Source of the DNA: Xylaria sp. FL1777
Lineage: Eukaryota; Ascomycota; Sordariomycetes; Xylariales; Xylariaceae
DNA: 64,000 nt
Direction of reading: 5' to 3'
Assembly (NCBI GenBank): GCA_022578965.1
Contig: MU400545.1
Span: 248,001-312,000 of the forward strand
Made by a program: the position numbers and the translations under genes. Shown piece by piece: positions 1 through 12,100 of this stretch (the stretch's first letter is position 1; the number at the start of each line of letters is the position of its first letter). The notes under the pieces are model-generated. The model was not told where the DNA came from. It was given only the letters and a program-made list of their open reading frames with translations, and ran no database searches.

Positions 1-848
1 CTTTATATGATCATGTAGTATTATATACTGTAGTACATGTAATAAGGAGATGACCCTCTCGGCATTGAAAAGCAATACTGTAGGGGCCATTATAAGCGAT
101 ACCTACGCTATTCTAGGGGAATGAAATGACAGGACTGCCAATGGTTAGCGTATACCGTAACAAAGGATCAACACGGCCGGTACTAACGGGATATGTATGT
201 AGTGTAGGTTAAGCACTCCTCTGATACATAGCGTATCCAGTGGTAGTGTACACATGTGAATGGTCCTACTGGGATTGGCCAATGTTAGATCAGGAAGATC
301 AAAACCTACTCCATTCTGGGAAATGAGCACAACAGCACAGCCCATGCAGGGGGTCACTCGAGAGACTGAACCCGGCAGGTCGCGCAGACTAGCGATTACT
401 CCTGGTCCAGGTCCACGTCGAGGAGGGACCGCGGCAAAAAATGCTAATCTTACTGTCTCCGTCTTACAGCCCGTCCTGGCCAGCTGGGGTTTCTCGACCC
501 AGGGAGCTAGACTACCTAGGCCCTTGGCAACAGAGTAACTACCTATGCCTGCTCGTATTGTATTGTCGATGGGCCCCGGCCGTGTTCTGCGCTGGGCGAG
601 GCGAGTTCCACTTCGCGCGGCCGACCTGAAAAAAGAAGGCTGCAGAAAATAAAAATGTGGAAATGCGGGATTGTGTAGCGCGATGTCAGGATCCCCTTTG
701 GGTCAAAGAGCCCCTAATTGTATTACCAATGGGAATAAAGCGCGAGGGTGATAAATAACAAGCATGCCGTCCCCGGGAATTTGGATCGCCTCCTGCTGGG
801 CACGATCGCTACGTCAATCGCCGCTCGCAATTCTCCAAGACGACGATC
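1..848. other. Left-edge intergenic region
   Basis: No supportable gene is seen here. The short ORFs between 260 and 629 overlap in different frames and have no recognisable domain, signal peptide or coherent splice continuation. A more GC-rich patch lies at about 330-640. Positions 427-451 resemble part of the terminal inverted repeat found at 18840-18872 (shared CGCGGCAAAAA and CTAATC), but no inverted partner lies nearby. The last 100 bases would hold the promoter and leader of the tyrosinase gene that starts at 849. Confidence 0.5.
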
Positions 849-2465
849 ATGAAGCTGTCCATTGCTCTGTGCGCGACCGCCGCCGCCGCGGCGTCCCTCC
901 CAGCCATCGAGTCGCGCGAGGAGGGAATCCCGCTTTCCGACTTTGGCCTGGTGAATTCGGTTTCGCAGGAGGAGGCCGAGGCGGGTGTCGATATCGGCTA
1001 CACACTCAACCAGCGTGGCGAACCAGCTGAGCCATGCAAGGAAGGCTGGCTGCTTGAGGACTTTGGTCAAGTTCACCATGTCGAGCCCGCCGCTGCCAAG
1101 CAACTCCTAGATCTAGGCGGAAACAACTTCAGCATCCTCCCCATCTTTGGACCCGGGCATGAGTCTAACTTAGAGTCGTGGCTGAACAAGCAACACGGTA
1201 AACTCGAACATGATTTTCACCATTTCGAGCACAGGCTTAAGCACAAGGCCGGGGAGGCCATCACAAAGGTTGAGGACATCATTGACGACGTCCTCGAAAC
1301 TAGAGACACCGGGGACTGCGCCAACCCTAATATCCGTTTCGAGTGGGATGACTATTCGACTTCGGACAAGCAGGCCTTTGTTGGTGCCATCCAGTGCCTG
1401 ATCAATAAGCCCGCCTCTGGCAGATTCGACTTCTCCAGAAACCGATATGAGGATTTCGTTCGCCTTCACCAGAGCTATGCGCCGAACATCCACAGTCGCA
1501 GCACTAGCCAGCAGACGCACAAGTTTCTCCTATGGCATCGCTACTTCGTCTGGGCCTTTGAGCAGGTGCTTCGCGACGAATGCGGCTTTAATAGGGCCTT
1601 CCCTGTAGGTATTTTCGATGTTTTGCTGTATTTTCTCGCCATCCTTGCATCGCTCAGGTTTGTGCTAGACGCAGACCTAGAACAGAAATTCCGACACGTC
1701 GCGTCGCGCTGTATTTAATCAATAGTGTACTAATTAGTTATAATAGTGGTGGGATGAGAAGAAATGGGCTGGAAGATTCGCTCAGGCCACGATTTTCACT
1801 CCCTCATACTTCGGTACTCTACCTGGCCCGACTAACGGCCGCGGTACCTGCATTAACAATGGCGTAAGTAAATCTCCAGCTTGGGCAAAAATCTTATCGA
1901 TGTACGCACTAGACCAGCATACTCATTTATGTCTCAGGCTTTCAATGGGCTTCAGTCCAATCTAGGACCCGGCCAGACCGTCAACAACCTCCACTGCGTC
2001 CAGCGTGCCGTGAATGAAGCGACCACAGCCCAGACCGGCGTTGACTCGTACAATACGTGCTTAGCTCGTACAAGCTACCCAGATTTCCACAGTTGTGTTG
2101 AATTCACGTAAGTCTGCTTCGATATCTCGCTTCCTCAGGGGTTTGCTAAGTGTAGGGTTAGTTTCCACGCCCAGGGCCACAACGGTGTTGGTGCCACCAT
2201 GGCAGATGCCATCGCCTCTCCTGGCGACCCGGTCTTCTTCATGCACCACCTGTACGTTGACTACGTCTTCCGCAAGTGGCAGCTGGGAGATGTCTCGCGC
2301 CGCACGACCATCAGCGGCTGCGCGACGAACGACGGCTGCACCCCGCTGACACTCGACACCATGATTTACATGGGAGGCATCTGCGGCTCCAAATGCCCGG
2401 ATCTCCCAGTCCGCCAAGTTCTGCGCACCCTTCAAGGCCAGTTCTGCTACAGATATAACTATTAG
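849..2465 (+). CDS. Secreted tyrosinase (type 3 copper polyphenol oxidase)
   Basis: Four exons fit: 849-1604, 1747-1863, 1938-2107 and 2156-2465. All junctions are GT-AG with matching phases, giving about 450 aa. Residues 1-15 form an Ala-rich signal peptide (MKLSIALCATAAAAA). The CuA site is visible with His207, His224 and His230 (the last two in THKFLLWHR). Exon 2 opens with the WWDE segment that usually follows CuA. The CuB site has FHAQGHNGV and, about 20 residues later, FFMHHLYVD. Tyrosinases hydroxylate monophenols and oxidise o-diphenols to quinones. About 200 residues precede CuA, including a charged stretch with no domain I recognise, which is long for the family. The C-terminus is short and lacks an obvious latency domain. 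The neighbouring CE15 and AA9 genes suggest an extracellular role in phenolic or plant-wall chemistry; pigment synthesis is the alternative. Confidence 0.9.
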
Positions 2466-3697
2466 AGATGCGATATCCACCACCGGCAGCATGGTATGCG
2501 GGTTCATGAAAATATTGGCGAGCACGTACATAGGTAGAGGGAAAGTAAAGCTCGCGCCCACTGGCAGTTGTAGCATTTTCTTGACTATAATTCTTAATGA
2601 TACCATTTTTTTAATCCTTAATTTATTATGTGTGCGGTCTGACTGCTTTACAAGCTGTGCATGCTGCAATCTGGATTTGAAGGATGACCATTGACCTCAC
2701 CTTATTTGAAGTTCTTTCTATCTTATCAGAAGCCTGCGCTTCAACTAGAGACAGTCCCCTTCGCTCAGGCATTGCCTCATAGATTAAGTTTATTGGTGAT
2801 CATCATGCTCTCAAACACGACGTTAACCCGAGCTACAGCGCTTTAGCCCCAGCCCTAATATACTCCAACGTACCCCTCGCTTTTACAACGACCCCATTTG
2901 CATAGTAAATTTGAATTGAATGGCGTAACTACATCATGTGTAATTCGCTAGTAACGATAGTACAACAGTCATATGCTCTATTGATCACCTTGATCAATTC
3001 TGCCGCCTTTCATACAAACTTCGTGCCCCCAAGCCAATATCATGCACTACGCTGTCGAATCAGTCTTGCAATCGTGGTTCCACTACCTCTGGCACGGCAA
3101 ACACTCGTAGGCTGATCATGACATTGGGATCGTCTCGCTTAATTATATGATGAGAACATAGAGCATTATCCTAAGAAGCCGAAGATACTTGTGCTATAAG
3201 CCTCAATTATTCATTGAATATTATCTTGTACGTTGCCTGATTACTGGGAAGGAGGGAGTATTATACAAGTCGATCGATAGTAGGTTAAGCATACATCATT
3301 AGTTTAGTTATCCCAGTAGAGATGTTCTAATTAGTTGAGGTTATAAGGGTAGACCAAGGACAGCACACAGTCTACGATGTTCGGCTATAAAATAGACCTA
3401 GATCTCCTTCCAACTGTTTCCCCAAAGCAGCGCAATCTGTCATGCATCGAAACATGGGTAAACCTAGACCCAATAAATACGTGTAACACCTCATATTCAC
3501 ATATTACCAAGCATTCCATCTCGCTATTCCCTGCTAAACCGCAGTTGCCTTTATCACGCAATAATAACATCATGCTTCGAAATCCCGGCATTCACCCCAA
3601 GCACGCAATGTGGCTTCTTATCAATTCTCCCAATTAGCTTGCGGCTCATGGTGCGGAGAAATGCGCGGCAGCTTGTATATCGAACGGGTGAAATGGG
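2466..3697. other. Intergenic region, nothing recognised
   Basis: AT-rich spacer between the tyrosinase and the NmrA-like gene. The ORFs at 2491-2694 and 3377-3637 have no family features. The last part serves as promoter for the gene starting at 3813. Confidence 0.5.
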
Positions 3698-3704
3698 TAT
3701 AAAA
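3698..3704 (+). promoter_or_regulatory. Probable TATA box of the NmrA-like gene
   Basis: A TATAAAA match lies 109 bases before the ATG at 3813, in the right orientation. It is only a sequence match; no transcription start is known. Confidence 0.45.
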
Positions 3705-3812
3705 GGTTCGAGATCTGACTGATTCTACCACACCGTACTAAGTAAGTCAGTGCAGATGCTGCGGGCATAGTGCGCGCTCAAGCCAGGAAACTTGAACAAA
3801 CCTTCGTCCACT

Positions 3813-4849
3813 ATGGGTAGCCCAATCAAGAACGTTGCAGTCGTTGGGGTAGGTGACATTCATCCAAGGGTTCGGCGGGTGTGCAGCGCTTATGTCAATG
3901 GACTCAGGGATCAGGTAATCTCGGCCGAGCCGTTGTCAGCGAGCTCCTGGACGCCGGGTTCGCCGTCACGGCATTGACGCGCGAGGGGTCGACGGCGACG
4001 TTCCCTGCAGGAGTGGCGTCGAAGGCGGTCGACTACTCGTCTGTTGGGTCCTTGACGGAAGCTCTCCAGGGCCAAGACGCTCTCGTTTCTACTATTGCCA
4101 CGGCTGCTGTTGCAGGCCAGCAGCCGCTAGTCGACGCCGCCGTTGCGGCGGGCGTGAAACGCATCATCCCTTCGGAATTCGGAATCAACACGAGATTCTT
4201 AGGCAGAGAGCCGATTGGTACCATTTTACAAGGCAAGGTCCAGACGCTGAACTACATTCATGAAAAATGGAAGCAAAATCCGTCATTCACCTGGACGGGC
4301 ATTTCGACGGGGCTTTTCTTCGACTGGGTAGGGATTGACTCTCATTTCTATCTGCCTAAGAGAATAGAAAAAAGCTCTTTACTGACACATCCCCTTTCGA
4401 TGTAGGGCCTTGAATACGGATCAATCGGTCTAGACAAGGCTAAGAAGACAGCTACTATCTTTGACTCTGGAAACGAGCCGTATCAGGCCACTAACCTACC
4501 TCACATCGGCAAGGCCGTTGCTGCCGTGTTGAGGCACCCTGAGCTGACGACCAACCGTTACATCTCCATTGCCTCGTTCAATCCGACCCAGAACCAGATA
4601 TTGGAGCTCGTCGAAAAGCTTACAGGGGAGAAATGGACTGTCAACCAACTCTCAACATCCGAGCAGCAGCAGATCGGATCCGAAAAGTTGAGCAAGGGTG
4701 ACTACAGCGCATTCTCGAATTTTCTGCGGAAGCGAGTTTACGAGGACGGCGCCGGGTTGGCCGTTAAGGGCCCGGACAATGCAATCGACCTACTGGGACT
4801 TGGGGAAGAGGATCTCGAAGGATCACTCCAGACATGGCTGACGAAATGA
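3813..4849 (+). CDS. NmrA-like / isoflavone-reductase-family NAD(P)-binding protein
   Basis: Three exons, 3813-3848, 3908-4327 and 4406-4849, give 299 aa. Splicing joins VAVVG to GSGNLGRAVV, rebuilding the N-terminal Rossmann glycine motif. Further family marks are a VTALTREGS dinucleotide-recognition strand at about residue 37, the KRIIPSEFG block, and a C-terminal half typical of NmrA/PCBER-like proteins. Members act either as NADPH-dependent reductases of phenylpropanoid-like substrates or as redox sensors for transcription regulators. The substrate cannot be read from sequence. The tiny first exon ends inside the nucleotide-binding loop, so unspliced transcript cannot make a working protein. 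The gene converges on the CE15 gene, with only 214 bases between their stops. Confidence 0.88.
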
Positions 4850-5063
4850 ATAAGTATTACATCGCGGTCAAGATAAAGAAGTGAAATGGATACTTCACAG
4901 ATAGACGATTCATTTTTAATCCGCTTGCCCATTGATGTCACATCTCTCCTATTTACAAATTGAAAAAATGTAACCCGAACCAGCTATGGTCAATCAAAAC
5001 CGAATCGCAACATGTGCCTGCCACAGAGAGCTAACCTGATAAATATATACTAACCGCTCCATC

Positions 5064-6254
5064 TCATGCTGTCAGAGAAGGGAGGGTCCAAGGGGCCCAC
5101 TCGGTAACGTCGACGGTAGCAGAGCTCTTCTCGACGGCGCCCGGGGCGGTCGTGCCCTTGAGCAGGAAGTAGTTGATAAAGGTCGTGAGGTCGGCCTGCT
5201 GTGAGGACGGGAACATGCAGTGGCTGTGGCCGCCGACGAGTGAGAAACCCATGTTGTTGGGGGCGCCGGCACCCTTGTAAGCCAGACGGCCAGCCTTCAT
5301 GCAGCCGGTCGTGGAGACGGGGCCGAGCCAGTCAATGTCGTTCTCGATGACGAACAGGCCGCGGGGCGCGACGAGGGAGGCCAGGAAGTGGTGGTCGACG
5401 GGCATCGTGCTTAGCGACCTCACGTACGTGTCAAGCCTCTTGCTGAACCACACGTTTTCGCCGACGATCTCGTGCGCCGTCTGGATGTTCTTGCCCTTGG
5501 ACTCCTCCGAGTCGGAAATACGCCAGCACGCGGCACCGCCGGAGCCGGACTCCTGGGGCAAAGTCAGCGCGATGCGCTGGACGAGGGCACCAACGACGAA
5601 GGCACCCTTGCCGTTGCGCGAGCAGCCCGTCGTCGCCAGGCGCGTGGTGTCGATGCCGGTCTTAGCGGAGCCCAGCTGCTCAAGGCCGTCGATGAGACGG
5701 TCGACGCCCCAGGCCCAGGCGGTCAGGGCACCGGCCGAGTGGGTGTTGCCAAAGAGCGTGTAGAAAGAGCCCTGGCCGCGGGCATTGTTCTGGCCAGCCC
5801 AGCCGTCGTTGCCGAAGTTGATGGTACCGACTGTGCCGGGGATGGGCAGCGAGGAGCCGCCGATGGTGATGACAGCCGGGCCCGGAGCGGCACTGCTGCC
5901 CTTCGAGATGTTTGAGGTGATGGTAGCGGTCTTGGTACCGACGGTAATCTTGACTGAAATGGAGTTGCCGGACAGCGTGGCCTCGACCTTGTCGGGCGGC
6001 GGCGGGTAGTCACCGAGCTCGTACTGCTGGAGTTGCTTGCTGATCTCGGCTTGGCGGCACTTCCAGTCTTCCTGAGTAGCAACCTTGCTGCCATCGGCGA
6101 AGATGAACGGGTCTGGTAGTTTGGCTACGTTAACCGTGGGATAGCTGTCCTTGAGCGTACAGGCGGAACTGTTCTGTCGCTGATAGATCTCACCGTGAGG
6201 GAAGGCCCATGCCGAGGAGCCCAGCACGAGAGCGGTAGTCAGAGGGCGAACCAT
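5064..6254 (-). CDS. 4-O-methyl-glucuronoyl methylesterase (glucuronoyl esterase, CE15)
   Basis: A single exon encodes 396 aa. A short hydrophobic N-terminus (MVRPLTTALVLGSSAWA) is a secretion signal. The CE15 signature GCSRNGKGA places the nucleophile at Ser212. The acid is likely Glu235 (PQESGSGG) and the base His345 (GGHSHC), matching the Ser-Glu-His triad known in fungal glucuronoyl esterases. These enzymes hydrolyse ester bonds between 4-O-methyl-glucuronic acid of xylan and lignin alcohols. No CBM1 is present; the chain ends soon after the catalytic domain. The coding strand is clearly more GC-rich than its surroundings, as expected for a well-expressed secreted enzyme. The gene is divergent from the AA9 gene, with 1.6 kb between their starts. 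Confidence 0.95.
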   Translation of the reverse strand: MVRPLTTALVLGSSAWAFPHGEIYQRQNSSACTLKDSYPTVNVAKLPDPFIFADGSKVATQEDWKCRQAEISKQLQQYELGDYPPPPDKVEATLSGNSISVKITVGTKTATITSNISKGSSAAPGPAVITIGGSSLPIPGTVGTINFGNDGWAGQNNARGQGSFYTLFGNTHSAGALTAWAWGVDRLIDGLEQLGSAKTGIDTTRLATTGCSRNGKGAFVVGALVQRIALTLPQESGSGGAACWRISDSEESKGKNIQTAHEIVGENVWFSKRLDTYVRSLSTMPVDHHFLASLVAPRGLFVIENDIDWLGPVSTTGCMKAGRLAYKGAGAPNNMGFSLVGGHSHCMFPSSQQADLTTFINYFLLKGTTAPGAVEKSSATVDVTEWAPWTLPSLTA

Positions 6255-6366
6255 TTTGGAAAGCTATGCTAGTGTTGGCTGGATTATCAAGCTTGCTTAA
6301 CCGAGAAGGGTGATTCGAGGGAGATCAAGCGAGGCGGATAGGGGCGTCAAAACCCCCAGACCAATA

Positions 6367-6372
6367 CTTATA
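6367..6372 (-). promoter_or_regulatory. Possible TATA box of the CE15 gene
   Basis: Reads TATAAG on the minus strand, about 112 bases before the CE15 ATG. Weak, motif-only evidence. Confidence 0.3.
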
Positions 6373-7876
6373 TGTGTGTCCAGGGCCACCTCACTTCTCC
6401 CGACGGGCTTTTGCCTGTTGTGCAAGCACGTTGCGGCGATATATCTATCCACGCTTCCCCAGATTACTTGGCCTTCGGATCCTCGACGTGGAGGCGATTC
6501 GTACTGCATGGCACGACTCAAGAACACGTGGGAATTCAGGCGCAAGCATTATTCCCATAGTTTCCTACCCTGTTGTTTCGTCGCCGCGCCCAAGGTAGAT
6601 AGCTGGTAGTGAAACGAATCGCCGAGGTCTCTTGGCAATTCGGTAGCTTGACAGCTGATCTTGGTTTCGTCCAGTTAAGATGATCTACACCCCCAAATGC
6701 CGGAGTTGGGGTTAATATGGTTGAGCCGCCCAATTTTGCCGGCTGCGGGACACGGAACATAAATCCTGACTTGCCTGACAGCGTCGTACTGGTGGCTATT
6801 TTCATACAAGCTCCACCAGGACGTGAACGCCAGGGCCGAATCGTTAACCGCCTTACAGCGCATTTTGTGTAAATAGGAAAAGTTGGCTTCGTGCCTAGCA
6901 TGTGTCGCCTGCTGCGCTCTATCCATTCGGGCGCTACTTTTCCGCAATTCTCAGATGCGTTCCCTTGGTCCGTACTTTTCCATAGTTGAATCTTAAGCGT
7001 ACCTAGGTAAGGCGTGTTAGTAAGTTAGTACCTGTAACCTGGCATGGCCAGCACCGTCGCAACAACAACTTGTTTTCAATACCTCTGTAAAGACCTGTTC
7101 CCTGTCTTCTCAGCTGCGGGCCAAGGCATCACGCGTTGATCGTACAATTATCTAGAGGAATATGTAAAACACTCCGAAATAAAAATTAGCTTGGCAATAT
7201 AGCGCGACCCCCTCAAACCCAACTTGATGCAATGTTGTATAATATAAGACCTGACCTACCTGGGTAACTGGTCTCATGGTACTACAGCTCCCTATGACTA
7301 AAAGTATAAGAGCCTCATAACTATATATACTCGGGTAACTTGCTAGACATGTCAATTCAAGTTGCGATCAATGGGTCAGTGACTAAAGCTGCCTACTTCC
7401 AAGAATGTTGTTTTAAGCTCATTTTAAATGGTGTCAATTAATCGTTATCGCGTACATGATATTTAGATACTATTCTAAGAGCAGCGAATCTAACGTGACT
7501 AAATACTTGGGACCAAAGTAAATACCCGGTGCCTAGGTTAGATTGTGATGATGCCTGTACCCGTACCATCCACACTCCGAGTTACCATATAAGGACAATA
7601 AACATAATAACAACAACTCACACACTTTCCCATTAACCAAACAGCTTTGAACCGATCACCACACTCGCCCCGTCTTATGTAGGTGAATAACCCAACGTAC
7701 ATACATACATACATAGCTTCTCCAATCGCCAAGCGCCACGGTACTTGCCGGCTGTTTGCAGTGAAGATGACTCTATGCCTAGAGCCCGCTTCTGGACCAA
7801 AAGTTTCGCAAAGGCAGTGTCTATCTATGTATCCAGAGTTCTGTCCAGGGCCAAGTATCGCCAAGGCTACATCGCC
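6373..7876. other. Divergent intergenic region between CE15 and AA9
   Basis: No gene is supportable. It should hold the promoters of both secreted enzymes. One exact TACCTAGGTA palindrome lies at 7000-7009 and a TACA tandem repeat at 7698-7715. The in-frame extension upstream of 7877 (from 7745) is rejected as coding because the signal peptide begins at the inner Met. Confidence 0.5.
7698..7715. repeat. (TACA)n microsatellite
   Basis: Four and a half perfect TACA units, about 160 bases before the AA9 start codon. Confidence 0.85.
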
Positions 7877-8895
7877 ATGTCTTTCCTACTGTCACTAGTA
7901 TCGCTCTTGCTGTTCGCGAACCATGTCGTCGCCCATGGCGGACTGGCAAATTACACAGTTGGCGAAACTTGGTATAGAGGGTTAGTATAACATCCCACTA
8001 CCACGGGCCGGCTCTGAGGCAAATTGTTGATTGCGTGCTGAGCGTGAGTATAGTTACGACCCGGACGAACCCAGGGAGGCCCAGGAGAAACAGCCATGGT
8101 TGACCCAAAGGATATGGGCCTCGATCGATCCCATCACCGCCGTCAATGACACAGGCCTCGCTTGTAACAACCCAGGCACTGCCCCACCGTCTTATATCCC
8201 CATAGCGGCTGGCGATAACCTCACCGCCGTATACTGGTGGTGGTTGCACCCCGTCGGGCCGATGAGCGTGTGGCTGGCGGAATGCGGCGAGTCCTGCGAG
8301 GACGCGGACGTGAATAAGCTAGACTTTTTCAAGATATGGGAGGCTGGCTGTAAGCTCTACCCTTCTTTTATCATATGGAGATATGAAGAAGTTCCTAACT
8401 GAGATGGTGCAGTATTGGATGGAGGGCTGCAAAGTGGCCTTTGGTATCAGTCGAAATTCCAGAACTGGGATGGCAGTCCAGATCTCTGGCCCGCTACTAT
8501 CCCGGGTACCCTTAAGCCGGGCCTTTATATCGTAAGGCATGAGATCCTCAGTATCCATGTCGCCAAAAAGCCTCAGTTCTATCCTGAATGTGCGCATTTG
8601 AATATCAGCGGCACAGGCACCGCCTTCCCATCTGAGGCATATTTGACTAGATTCCCAGGAGCTTACGCCGAGGATGGTATGTAGTTTACTCCCCTTCTCT
8701 ATAAGCAAACAAGGTACGCAAGGTTCTTAAGAAACTGATTTGGATCAGATCCGTCGATTTTTATCGATATCTACGCAGAGGACATGAAGGATGTTACGGT
8801 ATGTACAAATCCATCGAGAGAACCCAATACTTCCAATGACTGATTAACCTCCATAGAACTATACTATCGCTGGACCGCCCGTCTGGGATGGGTAA
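7877..8895 (+). CDS. AA9 lytic polysaccharide monooxygenase (former GH61)
   Basis: Five exons fit: 7877-7980, 8054-8349, 8413-8676, 8749-8798 and 8857-8895, giving 250 aa. The ATG at 7877 was chosen because a clean signal peptide follows and ends ...HVVA, exposing His20 as the mature N-terminal copper ligand. The second ligand is His100 (WLHPVGP) and the axial Tyr is Tyr190 in QFYPEC, preceded by Gln188. This is the AA9 histidine-brace pattern. AA9 enzymes oxidatively cleave cellulose and some hemicelluloses using an external electron donor. No CBM1 is visible. The stop at 8893-8895 overlaps a good donor (GTAAGA at 8892). Splicing 8892-8943 would keep phase and add a short tail ending YCLDC, with a stop at 8972-8974, so the true end may be 8974. 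Confidence 0.88.
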
Positions 8896-9196
8896 GATGA
8901 AACACAGAGGACAAAGGATACGATGTATGCTGACAACTATCAGATTTGCGAACAAATACTGTCTAGACTGCTAATAAATTTATGTCACTTGCTTGCTTGG
9001 CTAATGGTTCGTATATAAGCGTACCGAGAACGGTCATTTCAAATTTGAACCTGAATATATCTTCGGCCCGTCAGAGGAGAATATTGGTCGTAGCTTATCA
9101 CGAGATTAACAGGAGGTTGAGATTGAATGGGCTTATATTGAATAAACCCATAGTAGCACAACAAGTAGGCCTTGTATTTATAACAATATCAACATA

Positions 9197-12100
9197 TCAA
9201 ACATCTCTATCAGCCTTATGTTCTCTCCTCCGCGAAGGTCGACTGAAAGGACTGGCTATCGGACTTAAGATTCCCGTAGAAGGCCCCGATTCAGCATTCC
9301 AATCAACATCGCGAGCACCGATCCACCTAGCGCTTACCGAGAACTCCTCCCCAGCACCCTTACTACTTCGTCTTAGAGGGAGATCATTAGTTCCTCTAAC
9401 CCGTGACGCGCGATATTCATCAGAATTCTCAGGGCCCCTTCTCTTTACTGGTGTTGTGGTACCTTTTCTATCCATCCATACGCCGCCACTGACAAGCTCG
9501 GCAAACTTCCCCCTTTTCTCCCATAACTCCTTGTAAGTCCCCGATTCGACGACGTGGCCTAAGTCAATCATGGCGATCCTGTCCGCCATTCTCATCATCT
9601 CCTGGCTGTGTGTGACCATGATGACACATAGACGCTCGCGTTTCTGATATTTTTTTATACTGTCAACAGACCTCTCTCGGCCGCCATGTTGCTCAGGATT
9701 CAAAAGACTTTGAATCGTCTTTCTAACTCCTTCTGCACTCTCAGCGTCTAGGGCGCTGGTGGGCTCGTCTAAAACGAGGATTTTCGGCCGCCTTGCGAGG
9801 GCCCGGGCAATACATATGCGTTGGGCCTGGCCCCCGCTTACGGCCTGGCCGCCGTCCCCAACGATTGTCTCATATCCATCTGGTAAACTATGTATGAAGT
9901 CGTAGATCCCCGCTTCGCGAGTCGCTTGCTCAATATTTTCTAGAGATCGAAGAGGCGAGTCTTCTAGTAATCCGTATGCTATGTTTGCGGCTATCGAAGT
10001 CGGGAATAGGAACGGCGCTTGGGGAACATAGCCGATTTGTGTTCTTAGTTTATGTATATCGACTTGTTGGAAAGGTACAGACGAGAACATCAGAGGCTGA
10101 ATAGAGCTATCCCTATAGAAGGAGGTTGAGGAGGTGATGGGTACGTGGAGACCTAGAATTATTGATGCAATGGTGCTTTTACCACACCCCGAAGGCCCGA
10201 CAATTGCGGTCGATACACCCGCTTCAAATGATATCGTAAGATTTCGTAGAACAGGATGGTTCCGCTTTGTCGGATATGCAAAAGAGAGACTGTTGAGACG
10301 AATTGGCAGTGGGCGAGCTAAGGTCTTCGTGCCTCTGGTTTCGTGAGATGAATCTAGGGAGAGACGAGCATAGTATAAAAGTTGACTGGCTGTAGTCTGA
10401 GCAGCGGAGATCGCCGGAACAGAATTGAGGATATTCGAAGCTGTGCTCAAACCTAGAACAAGGATATTGACGACTTGGAGAACAGATTGAACCGTGATTT
10501 CTCTGTTTATGGTTAAAAGCATTGTAGCATACCAGAAGATGAGAGCCATCATGAACCAAAACGTAGACTGCCAACATGCGTATAAGGTAGCTGTATAGAC
10601 TGCTTTCTTGATTCCCAATTCGAATGTATTCTGCGCCGACTTGTCATGTCTTCGGCTAAAGAAGCCTTCAAGTGTCAATGCCCGGACGACTCGTATGTTG
10701 GTAAAAGTCTCGACAACGATGGCATTCGTCTCCTCTGCTGCTTTGTTGCAGCGCAATTCCCATTTGTTTGATACAGCCGAGTATCCTTTTGTGGCCGCGA
10801 TGAGAAAGGGGCCGCTCGCAAGACTCACGAGTGTGAGCTTCCATGAGATGGCCAGTGCCCAGCTGATTGAGACAACGATCATGACGACGACAACGAGAAG
10901 AAGGGGTGCGAACCGACCGACTAGATTCCGCATCTCTTCGGCGTTGCGATCTAGACATTCGTTGATATGTCCGGGTGAGTGTTTTGGGTTCTCAAACCAG
11001 GCTTTCGGTTGGCGAAGCACTCGGTTAAATGCTTGCTTACGAAGCTCATTGATCCAAGCCTGACCAGCCCATTCGAGGAGGTAGTGACTTAGAAATGTAG
11101 CGATGGCGCCGGATATCGCAATTCCCAAAAGTATGATGGCCCACTTCCGACCTGCTTCTAGTCGATTTTCCTTTTGATAGAGAGCAGCTAACAGGTTAGC
11201 AAAAACGATGGAGAATGCGGGTATAGAACCTGCAACAACGAGGGACATGAAGAAACCTGTCAAGATGAACATCTTTCCTTTGAACCTAAGGTATGGCCAA
11301 ACTGTTTTATAGATAGAAATTAGAGACAGAGCCCCTATTTCTTCGCTGCTTTTCAACGTCTCATCCCGTGTTGCCATGTCCTCATTCTTTCGCCTTGCTT
11401 CGGTCTCTAGATAACTTAATTGTCGTTGATGTCGTGATCTGGAAGACCCGGAGCCTTGTCGGTAGGTTTGTGCTGTATCACCAAGAACCTGAAGACGAAA
11501 GATGCTTCCGGCTTTGATTGGAGACAACGGAGTGAGTGGATGCTCGTTGGAGTCCCACGTCATGGACTGTCGAGTAGTCGACGCGCGTGCAGATGTGAAC
11601 TGTCGGCTGAGAGAAGCTACCATCCTGCCGACACCCCTTCTTGGGGAGTCTTCGGCTGATGTGGCCAAGGTATTCAGTGCTCCGGCAGTATCTATATGGC
11701 GACTACGATGGTCCCCAAGTAAACGCAGCTCGGAACTGCGTCTGGCCATCTTGAAAACATCATGAGATGAAGATGGTACGCCACGAAGTGCCTCACCTGG
11801 GGAAGGCGACCCAGGAACCAATGGGTCATTCTGGGATGCGTCACTTAATGGTCGGGAAAAATTTACGACAGTGTTTCTGGTGTGCCTAGCTTCAAGCTCT
11901 TCTATGCTGTGACCTGAAATTGGCTCCGGGGCCGTGGCAGCCGCAACAAGTTGAGCCAGCAAGCCACGATTTTGCTGGTGAAGGTCAGAGAACAAGCCTT
12001 CCTGTACGACATGTCCTTCATCCATGACGTAGACAAAATCATGATTCTTGATCTGATTAACCTCATGAGTGATGATGATTGTGGTCTTTCCTCGACGCCA

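Noticed and set aside
427..451. Resemblance to the TIR at 18840
   Set aside because: About 20 of 25 bases match, but no inverted partner or TA duplication was found nearby, so it may be chance.
260..629. Overlapping ORFs of 92 and 62 aa
   Set aside because: No family features, signal peptide or conserved-looking sequence; they overlap in different frames in a GC-rich patch.
10608..11063. Plus-strand 151-aa ORF and others inside the ABC gene
   Set aside because: Shadows of the long minus-strand exon, which has full NBD and TMD motifs.
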